Origin: Fusobacterium_C sp036516095
Lineage (GTDB): Bacteria > Fusobacteriota > Fusobacteriia > Fusobacteriales > Fusobacteriaceae
NCBI RefSeq assembly: GCF_036516095.1
Contig: NZ_DATBUM010000017.1
Span: forward strand, 6,492-70,491
DNA: 64,000 bases
Reading direction: 5' to 3'
Both the position numbers and the translations under genes were made by a program. This document shows positions 57,938-64,000 of the stretch, one piece after another. A model generated the notes under the pieces. That model did not search any database. It saw only the letters and a program-made list of their open reading frames with translations, and was not told the DNA's origin. Within the stretch, counting starts at the first letter, position 1. Each line of letters starts with the position of its first letter.

Positions 57938-59326
57938 ATGTTTGATTTAGTACAACACAGAAAACCAACGTTATTGGAGTCGTTAGCTATTATTTTTATT
58001 ATTTTTATGTTATTGGGATTTCCTATGATTGCCATTCCCAATATGACACCTCATATTCCGGTATTAATCAGTATTATTTTTCTAATTTTGTATGGAATGT
58101 TTCATAAAATCTCTTTTAAGAAGATGCAGGAAAGTATGATACAATCTGTCAGTACCAGTATGGGAGCAATTTATTTATTTTTCTTTATTGGAATTTTAAT
58201 TTCTGTTTTGATGATGTCGGGAGCTATTCCTACTTTGATGTATTATGGTTTGGATATTATTTCCACAAGGGTATTTTACTTGTCTACTTTTTGTATTACC
58301 GCGATTATCGGAATTTCTATCGGAAGCAGTTTGACAACCGTTGCTACATTAGGTGTCGCTTTGATGGGGCTATCCAATGCCTTTGGATTAAATCCGGCAA
58401 TTACAGCGGGAGCTATTGTGTCAGGAGCTTTCTTTGGAGACAAAATGTCCCCTTTATCGGATACAACAGGAATTGCTGCAAGTATTGTTGGCGTGGATTT
58501 ATTTGAACATATTAAAAATATGTTATACACAACATTGCCTGCCTTTATTATTTCCGCTATTGTATTTGGAGTGTTTTCTCCGTGGAATCAAGCCGGGGAC
58601 ATATCAAGTGTAGCTGCTTTTAAAGAAGATATTTTATCGACAGGCTTGGTGCATGGATATGCCTTATTGCCTTTTATATTATTGCTCATTTTTTCTATAT
58701 TTAAAGTTCCTGCCATTGTCACGATTATTTTTACGAGTATTGCGAGTTTAGTGATTGCAGAAATACACACGAATTACAGTTTACAGGAGATTGGAGCCTT
58801 CTTATTTGCAGGATTTTCAAAGGGTGGGATTCCGGAAAATATAGCTTCTTTGATTAGTCGTGGCGGAATTAACAGCATGTTTTTTACGATTACCATTATT
58901 ATTTTAGCTCTGAGTTTAGGAGGACTTTTATTCGGTTTAGGAATTATTCCAACCCTGTTAGAAAGTATTGCACATTTTTTAAATTCTGCATCAAGAGCTA
59001 CCATTTGTGTTGTGATTACTGCTTTAGGAGTCAATTTTATTGTAGGAGAACAATATTTAAGTATTCTATTAGCAGGAAAAACATTTAAGCCTGTCTATGA
59101 TAAACTGCATTTACACTCTAAAAATTTATCAAGAACCTTGGAAGACGCAGGAACGGTTATCAATCCGTTGGTTCCTTGGGGAGTTTGTGGAGTGTTTATT
59201 AGCAGTATGTTGGGAATTTCTACCCTGGCATATTTACCTTTTTCCGTTTTCTGCTATACCAGTTTGATCTTGACTGTTATTTTCGGATTCACCGGTTTGA
59301 CATTGACCAAAGGAGGAAAGGAGTGA
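57938..59326 (+). CDS. NhaC-family transporter, candidate tyrosine transporter
   Basis: A 462-residue membrane protein with about 11-12 hydrophobic segments, NhaC type: LLGFPMIAIPNMTPHIPVLI, SMGAIYLFFFIGILISVLMM, IGSSLTTVATLGVALMGL, GAIVSGAFFGDKMSPLSDTT (family signature), LARTLEDAGTVINPLVPWG-like SRTLEDAGTVINPLVPWG. Formally Na+/H+ antiporters, some members (YheL type) are controlled by tyrosine T-boxes in Firmicutes and are thought to carry tyrosine. The Tyr leader upstream supports the same role. Start ATG 57938 with AAAGGGAGAG upstream; overlaps the next gene by 4 bp. Confidence 0.88.
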   Translation: MFDLVQHRKPTLLESLAIIFIIFMLLGFPMIAIPNMTPHIPVLISIIFLILYGMFHKISFKKMQESMIQSVSTSMGAIYLFFFIGILISVLMMSGAIPTLMYYGLDIISTRVFYLSTFCITAIIGISIGSSLTTVATLGVALMGLSNAFGLNPAITAGAIVSGAFFGDKMSPLSDTTGIAASIVGVDLFEHIKNMLYTTLPAFIISAIVFGVFSPWNQAGDISSVAAFKEDILSTGLVHGYALLPFILLLIFSIFKVPAIVTIIFTSIASLVIAEIHTNYSLQEIGAFLFAGFSKGGIPENIASLISRGGINSMFFTITIIILALSLGGLLFGLGIIPTLLESIAHFLNSASRATICVVITALGVNFIVGEQYLSILLAGKTFKPVYDKLHLHSKNLSRTLEDAGTVINPLVPWGVCGVFISSMLGISTLAYLPFSVFCYTSLILTVIFGFTGLTLTKGGKE

Positions 59327-59964
59327 GGAAAAAAATTGTAATCTGCTTTTTATTCTGTTTCAGTCTGCTAAGTTTTTCTTCTAAAATAAGAGCTTATCAA
59401 GTTAGCCAAAGAGAATTGATTCATTGGAGTCATGAAGCGGCAGAAAGCATATTTCCGGATAGTTTGGAAGGGTGGAAGCATGTATTAATAGGGACTTTAG
59501 CAGTAGAAACAAATTTGGGGCAATTCAAGGGAAATTCTATCTATGGTGTTGCCCAAATGAGAAAAAGCGGTTTTCAATTTGTACAGAGGGAATTACAGAA
59601 AAGAGGAACGGAACGGAAAATATTTGAGGAGTTATCAGGGAGAAGTCCGGATACGGTCAGCTTAAAAATGTTGGAAAGTGATCATCGCTTGTCTGTTATT
59701 TATATGGCATTCTATTATAAATTTTGTGACTATGGAAAGCTTCATCCGACAAACAAAGAGGAGGCAGCTAATATTTGGAAAAAATATTATAATACAAAAT
59801 TTGGAACCGGAACCCCTCAAAGATTTTTGACAGCTTATGAGAAACAAAAACAATATATGGAGCAATATCGAGCCGCACAAGAAATTTTATACAAGGAAAA
59901 CTCTATAGAAGAAGAAATACAAAAGACTGTAGAAGATATTGAAAGATTAGAAGAGGATGAGTAA
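59323..59964 (+). CDS. Secreted protein with lysozyme/transglycosylase-like segment
   Basis: A 213-residue protein starting at GTG that overlaps the NhaC stop (GTGA), with AAAGGAGGAAAGGA upstream. Signal peptide at 1-24 (IVICFLFCFSLLSFSSKIRA). The segment VLIGTLAVETNLGQFKGNSI then YGVAQM resembles the catalytic-Glu region of lytic transglycosylases or goose-type lysozymes, but the rest does not match a family I know. The C-terminus is a charged helix (IEEEIQKTVEDIERLEEDE). Function uncertain; its coupling to a transporter gene is unexplained. Confidence 0.65.
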   Translation: MRKKIVICFLFCFSLLSFSSKIRAYQVSQRELIHWSHEAAESIFPDSLEGWKHVLIGTLAVETNLGQFKGNSIYGVAQMRKSGFQFVQRELQKRGTERKIFEELSGRSPDTVSLKMLESDHRLSVIYMAFYYKFCDYGKLHPTNKEEAANIWKKYYNTKFGTGTPQRFLTAYEKQKQYMEQYRAAQEILYKENSIEEEIQKTVEDIERLEEDE

Positions 59965-60078
59965 AAGATTTTTTTGCAAATAGTCTTGATGAAGATGAAT
60001 TGTGTTTATTTTTTTTCTATAGAATTAAATTCCATATTTTCTTAAATTAAACTACATGAAAAAAGTATAAAATAATAG

Positions 60079-60107
60079 TTGACAATTATTAAAAAACATT
60101 ATATGAT
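60079..60107 (+). promoter_or_regulatory. Promoter upstream of the poly-G leader
   Basis: TTGACA (60079-60084) and TATGAT (60102-60107), 17 bp spacer. Transcription would begin near 60114, about 77 bases before the G tract. Confidence 0.7.
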
Positions 60108-60190
60108 TTAGAAAGAATGTAAAAAATATAAGAATAAAAATAGAAAATCCTCTTTCAGATGAAAATTTTGTGACAATGTCCAAAAAATCT

Positions 60191-60201
60191 GGGGGGGGGG
60201 G
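60191..60201 (+). repeat. Homopolymeric tract of 11 G
   Basis: Eleven consecutive G in otherwise about 25% GC sequence. Such tracts change length by slipped-strand mispairing and are typical phase-variation sites next to surface adhesin genes. Confidence 0.9.
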
Positions 60202-60230
60202 TGACTTATAACCTTTTGTTTGAAAAAAGT

Positions 60231-60276
60231 AGAACCCCGTTCTTATAGAAATATAAGGAGGGTTCTTTTTCTTTTG
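60231..60276 (+). terminator. Terminator between the poly-G tract and the adhesin gene
   Basis: Outer stem 60231-60237 with 60260-60266 (7 bp) and inner stem 60242-60247 with 60252-60257 (6 bp), 4-base loop, followed by TTTTTCTTTT. It would stop transcripts from the 60079 promoter before the adhesin. Confidence 0.7.
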
Positions 60277-60391
60277 TCAATTCGAAGGTCGTATTGTATT
60301 TATATTAGAAAATTTGAAGTATAGTTTTTGGATTTTTGAAAAATAATAATGTTTGAAAAAGTAGTCAACAAATAGGTTGAGAAAGGGAGAA

Positions 60392-63300
60392 ATGGAAGAA
60401 AATAAGAGAGTAAAATCATGGTTGAAGAGAAAAGTTAGAATTACAGAAGCACTTATGGTTGCTTTTTTTATTTCTGGGAATTTGGGACATGCACAAGAAA
60501 GCAGTAATCAGAGCAATAACACAGTGGAAAATGGAATTGCTATCGGAAGAATTGTTAAGGTAAAACTTGGAGAGGGAGTTATAATAGAAGTAGAGCCGAA
60601 GTCAGACAATAGAACATATTCTTTTGCAGAGAAAGGCACAGCAAAGGCAGAGTTAGCTAAAGATTTTAGTGCAGGATTTCGACTAACTAATCTTACGAAT
60701 AAATACAATCAAAATTATGAAACAATGATTGGAGCAACAAATGGGCATATCAAAGGAGACACGAAAGATAGGTATGCTAATATGAAGGAAGAGAATTGTC
60801 AAGACAATTGCGAAGATAATAAATTGGTAAAGTCAATCGCAATAGGTTCCGATTCAGTAGCAAGAAATGCAAGCATTGCGATTGGGGACTATGCTTTTGC
60901 AAGTCGAAAAAGAAGTGATAAGGATAAGAATGAAGACAAAGAAAATGTTCAAGGGGCTGCGATTGCTATCGGAAGTTTTGCAACAGCAACTGGAAGCTCT
61001 TCTATTTCTTTGGGGGCAGCAGCGGCAGCACAAGGTTCTAATTCTATCGCATTAGGAAGGCAGTCAGCAGCTGTGAAAGAAACTTCCATTGCTATTGGAA
61101 AAATTGCTTCTGCTATTGAGGATGGGTCCATTGCAATTGGAAGTGAAACAGAATCAGATGGAAAAAATTCCGTTGTCATTGGGAAAGGTTCCAAGGTGAA
61201 AAAATTGATGGATATGAAAGGTATTGATGAGAATGGAAGTAATCAATCTGAAGATAAAAAAGCAAAAGTCACAAAAGAAGTTTTAGAAAGACTGAAAAAG
61301 AAAAGTACTGTTGCTGCTTCTTCTAGTCAAGCAACTGATTCAAATCCTTTGGAAGCTTCTGTAATTTTAGGAGCTGTTTCCCTTGCAACAGGTCAATATG
61401 GAGTTACATTGGGACATCAAGTACATAATTATGGAGACGATGGAATTGCTGTTGGGAACCAAGCTTTAGTAAGTGGACATGGAGGAGTTGCTATTGGGAA
61501 ATGGGCAGGAGCATATCAGGATAAATCTTTAGCCTTAGGATATGATGTCGAAGCACATTCTGTTAATGGGATTGCAATAGGAACAGGAGCGATTGAAAGA
61601 GGAAACCAAGGAATTGCCATTGGAAATTTAGCAAAGAGTAAGGGAAATAATAGTATTGCGATTGGAACAAATGCAACTGTCGGAAATGGTAACGGCAATG
61701 ATATGAAGGTCAGTCATGAAAAACATAATCACATAGATGGCAATGCACAAGGAGAAGTGGAAGTAAAAGACGCGGTTGCCATTGGAAACAATGCAAAAGT
61801 AACTCACTCTAATCATGTAGCTTTGGGGGCGGATTCAGAAGCCATAAAGTATGAAAATATAGGTAAGGTAGAAATTACACCATTATCTTTAAAAGACATG
61901 AAAGTTGTAGAATCAAATGGTAGTAAAATCGAAATTCCAACAGACAAATTTGCAGGAATGAAGCAAAATGGAAATAACAATTCCTATGGGGTAGTAAGCA
62001 TTGGAAAAAAAGAACATGAAAGACAATTACAACATGTGGCTGCCGGAAGAATTAGCCAAGAATCGACAGATGCTGTCAATGGATCCCAATTATTTGCAGT
62101 GACAAGTTATCTATCATCCGGTTGGAAAATAGCAAACGGAAGTGGATATGTAGGAGATGTAAGCTTAGGGAAACAAGTTTCTTTTGTGGGAGAAAATGGT
62201 ACTAAGGTCACAGTAGAAAAAGATAATGGTAATGGATATAAAGTGAAAATTGGTGCCCTACAAACAGAAGTAAAATCAGAAGATGCTAGTGTATATATTT
62301 TAGAGAATAGAGATGAAAATGATAAACATAGAATTTATGATTTATCCGTTCGAAAAGCTGTGTTAAGTTTATCAGGAGATAAAAAATCTGTACAATCTGA
62401 CTTGGATGTATCGCAAAATACTTTTGTTACTGGAGCGAATGCTTCGAAAGTAATTACGGAAGCAATGCAATCTGCACGAACAGAAATAGAAGATGGAAAA
62501 AATACAAAAGTAATTTCATATACAGGATTAAAAGGACAAAATCTATATAAAATCAATGTAGAAGGAAATTTACAAGATATTAATTCTCTTCAAAATGGGT
62601 CTACCAAAATTACTTTGAAAAAAGATGAAAAAGAAGTTGATATGGGAGATTCTAAGATTACTAATGTAGCAAAGGGAACAAAAGCAAGAGATGTCGTTAA
62701 TGTAAGTCAATTACGAGAAAGTGAAAAGAAAGGATTAAATTTCATGGGAAATGATGGAAATAATATCCATAGAAATTTAGGACAAACGTTACGAATCAAG
62801 GGAGAAGGAATAAGCCAAAAACAATCCAAGGAATTCAAAAGTGCAAAAGGAAATATTAATGTAAAACACATTGGAAAGAGCATCTTGGAAGTACAATTAG
62901 CAAAAGATCTGAAGCATATCGAATCGATTTCCAATGGTGGAGATATAAAGGGTACAAAAATTACCTTAGAAAATGGAAGAAAAGAAGTCAATGTTAATGG
63001 AGCGAAGATAACTAATTTACAGGAAGGAATATTGGATACAGATGCTGTGAATGTAAAACAATTAAAGGAATACAGTATAAATTTAGAAAAGAAAGGATTA
63101 AGCTTTGTTGGAAATGATGGAGAAATAGTTCATCAGAATTTGGGAAGTACTTTGAATATAAAAGGGGAGGGAGTTTCCGAAGAAGAGTCTAAAAAATTCC
63201 AATCAGCAAAGGGAAATATCAATGTAAAAAAAGGAACCAATCCAGAAGAATTATTATTACAATTAGCTGAGAAACTAAATAATATCAAAAGTCTTTCTAA

Positions 63301-64000
63301 CAATGGGAATACAATTAATTTAGAAAATAAATATATAATGTTTAATCAAGATCTTCATATGGGGAAAGCAGGAGAAGAGCATCAAATTAAATACTTAAAA
63401 GAAGGAACCGAATCAACAGATGCTGTGAATAAAGGACAATTGGATCGGGAAGTAGCAAAAGCTTCTACAGAAGTAACAGCAGGAAAGAATACTTATGTAA
63501 AAGAAAGTACCGGAAAGAATGGTCAAAAACAATATGAAGTAGGTCTGAAAGACAGTATTACTCTTGGAGAGAAAGCGGATTCTAAAGTAACCGTTGATGG
63601 AACAAATGGAAAGCTTACGATAGGAGATAAAATTTCTTTGGATGGAAAAACAGGAAGTGCAACTTTTGGAAAGATTCAAATGAATCAAGAAAAGAATGAA
63701 AAAGGGGAAACAAAAGCTACGATCACAGGATTAGAAAACACAGATATTACAGCTCCCGATTTTGCAAAGAAAGGACGCGCAGCCACAGAAGAACAATTAC
63801 AAAAGGTGCATCAAGATACGACAAAGAAAATAGAAAATCTTTCTCAAGAAATTACAAAAAAAGGACTAAATTTTGGAGCGGATCAAGGAAAAGATGTTCA
63901 TCGAAACTTGGGAGACACTCAAAAGATTGTAGGAGATAAGAAAAATATTACCACTTCGATTACGGAAACAGGAGATTTAAAAGTAGAGTTAAATAAGAAG
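60392..64000 (+). CDS. Trimeric autotransporter adhesin (YadA/Hia-like), 3' end missing
   Basis: A reading frame open from 60392 to the right edge (1203 codons) with no stop; the membrane anchor lies outside. Signal: RVKSWLKRKVRITEALMVAF, cleavage near HAQ. Head domain about residues 148-480 with many S-(I/V)-A-(I/L)-G repeats (SIAIGSDSVARNASIAIGDY, SNSIALGRQSAA, NGIAIGTGAIERGNQGIAIG), then neck motifs (STDAVNGSQLFAV at about residue 560, TDAVNVKQLKE, STDAVNKGQLDRE) separating stalk domains with KGLNF/VGNDG-type modules. Such proteins form trimers on the outer membrane and bind host matrix or cells. AAAGGGAGAA precedes the ATG. Expression is probably phase-variable (poly-G tract upstream). 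Confidence 0.9.
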   Translation, partial: MEENKRVKSWLKRKVRITEALMVAFFISGNLGHAQESSNQSNNTVENGIAIGRIVKVKLGEGVIIEVEPKSDNRTYSFAEKGTAKAELAKDFSAGFRLTNLTNKYNQNYETMIGATNGHIKGDTKDRYANMKEENCQDNCEDNKLVKSIAIGSDSVARNASIAIGDYAFASRKRSDKDKNEDKENVQGAAIAIGSFATATGSSSISLGAAAAAQGSNSIALGRQSAAVKETSIAIGKIASAIEDGSIAIGSETESDGKNSVVIGKGSKVKKLMDMKGIDENGSNQSEDKKAKVTKEVLERLKKKSTVAASSSQATDSNPLEASVILGAVSLATGQYGVTLGHQVHNYGDDGIAVGNQALVSGHGGVAIGKWAGAYQDKSLALGYDVEAHSVNGIAIGTGAIERGNQGIAIGNLAKSKGNNSIAIGTNATVGNGNGNDMKVSHEKHNHIDGNAQGEVEVKDAVAIGNNAKVTHSNHVALGADSEAIKYENIGKVEITPLSLKDMKVVESNGSKIEIPTDKFAGMKQNGNNNSYGVVSIGKKEHERQLQHVAAGRISQESTDAVNGSQLFAVTSYLSSGWKIANGSGYVGDVSLGKQVSFVGENGTKVTVEKDNGNGYKVKIGALQTEVKSEDASVYILENRDENDKHRIYDLSVRKAVLSLSGDKKSVQSDLDVSQNTFVTGANASKVITEAMQSARTEIEDGKNTKVISYTGLKGQNLYKINVEGNLQDINSLQNGSTKITLKKDEKEVDMGDSKITNVAKGTKARDVVNVSQLRESEKKGLNFMGNDGNNIHRNLGQTLRIKGEGISQKQSKEFKSAKGNINVKHIGKSILEVQLAKDLKHIESISNGGDIKGTKITLENGRKEVNVNGAKITNLQEGILDTDAVNVKQLKEYSINLEKKGLSFVGNDGEIVHQNLGSTLNIKGEGVSEEESKKFQSAKGNINVKKGTNPEELLLQLAEKLNNIKSLSNNGNTINLENKYIMFNQDLHMGKAGEEHQIKYLKEGTESTDAVNKGQLDREVAKASTEVTAGKNTYVKESTGKNGQKQYEVGLKDSITLGEKADSKVTVDGTNGKLTIGDKISLDGKTGSATFGKIQMNQEKNEKGETKATITGLENTDITAPDFAKKGRAATEEQLQKVHQDTTKKIENLSQEITKKGLNFGADQGKDVHRNLGDTQKIVGDKKNITTSITETGDLKVELNKK
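62723..63448 (+). repeat. Two tandem stalk modules of 363 bp in the adhesin
   Basis: The module beginning EKKGLNFMGNDG (62723) is repeated at 63086 as EKKGLSFVGNDG, exactly 121 codons later. Shared order within each: VGNDG/MGNDG, NLG, IKGEGIS or GEGVS, SAKGNINVK, a leucine-rich stretch, SISNGGD or SLSNNGN, and a DAVN neck. A third, more distant copy (KKGLNFGADQGKDVHRNLG) begins near 63857. The right end of the second unit is approximate. Confidence 0.65.

Larger units (their letters stand above)
59965..60391. other. Leader region of the adhesin gene
   Basis: 427 bp without a recognised gene. It holds a promoter (60079-60107), an 11-G tract (60191-60201) and a terminator (60231-60276). I found no convincing -35/-10 pair between the terminator and the adhesin start (60392), which suggests that the adhesin may depend on readthrough. 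Very AT-rich otherwise. Confidence 0.6.

Noticed and set aside
60168..60211. Poly-G tract as a variable spacer between -35 and -10 boxes
   Set aside because: The only candidates (TTGTGA near 60168 and TTATAA at 60206) would be over 30 bp apart, too far at any plausible tract length.
1..64000. CRISPR arrays, insertion sequences, prophage, rRNA or tRNA genes
   Set aside because: No regularly spaced repeats, transposase genes, phage genes, or tRNA-like cloverleaf sequences were seen on either strand by reading; the only recombinase-like gene is the XerC homologue in a housekeeping context.

Overview
ORGANISM. The window is AT-rich chromosomal DNA with dense operons, strong AGGAGG-type ribosome binding sites and sigma70-like promoters. 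It mixes Gram-negative envelope genes (many lipobox lipoproteins, a KpsF-type isomerase, a trimeric autotransporter) with Firmicute-like gene order (topA-trmFO-xerC, RicT, YqeH). Together with pyruvate:ferredoxin oxidoreductase, Pta/AckA, corrin-ring and D-threonate genes, this fits Fusobacterium best, probably the F. necrophorum group. The species is an inference; no rRNA or tRNA gene was seen. LAYOUT. 1-5.9 kb (+): CBS-domain protein, TPR protein, apt, bifunctional (p)ppGpp synthetase/hydrolase, tgt, a small lipoprotein and a YbaK deacylase. 5.9-14.4 kb (-): one long tetrapyrrole operon from hemA to a precorrin-2 dehydrogenase joined in frame to RidA, with a HAD phosphatase, a YhfC-type membrane protein and a DUF3887 lipoprotein inside it. 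14.5-19.3 kb (+): pseudouridine synthase, gap, pgk, FMN-binding protein and an AEC transporter. 19.3-24.9 kb (+): DeoR-controlled D-threonate-type operon. 25-27.99 kb (-): queD-queE-folE-queC-queF behind a preQ1 riboswitch with terminator. 28-29.2 kb (-): M48 lipoprotein protease and an Ala/Glu-rich lipoprotein. 29.4-34.9 kb (+): cobU-cobS-cobC-cobT, radC, ricT, trmN6. 34.9-35.8 kb (-): DUF2023 protein and flavodoxin. 35.9-49 kb (+): uvrB, xseA, TPR protein, dprA, topA, trmFO, a degenerate XerC-like protein, yqeH, a pseudopilin-like protein, an FAD dehydrogenase and ftsY. 49-55.1 kb (+): pta-ackA and a large pyruvate:ferredoxin oxidoreductase. 55.1-60 kb: XRE regulator divergent from an NSS transporter, then an NhaC-type transporter and a lysozyme-fold-like secreted protein behind a Tyr-codon leader-peptide attenuator. 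60-64 kb: an 11-G tract and a terminator upstream of a trimeric autotransporter adhesin that runs off the right edge. HOW THE PARTS WORK TOGETHER. The hem genes make uroporphyrinogen III and precorrin-2/sirohydrochlorin, and cobU/S/C/T add the lower ligand of cobalamin. No late haem genes are present here. The que operon makes preQ0/preQ1, which tgt inserts into tRNA. Pyruvate oxidoreductase, Pta, AckA and flavodoxin form an anaerobic pyruvate-to-acetate route. The most notable points are the leader peptide ending in Phe-Phe-Tyr-Tyr-Tyr-Tyr-Met-Asn before the NhaC-type gene, the poly-G/terminator leader before the adhesin, the in-frame SirC-RidA reading frame, and the XerC homologue that has lost catalytic residues.
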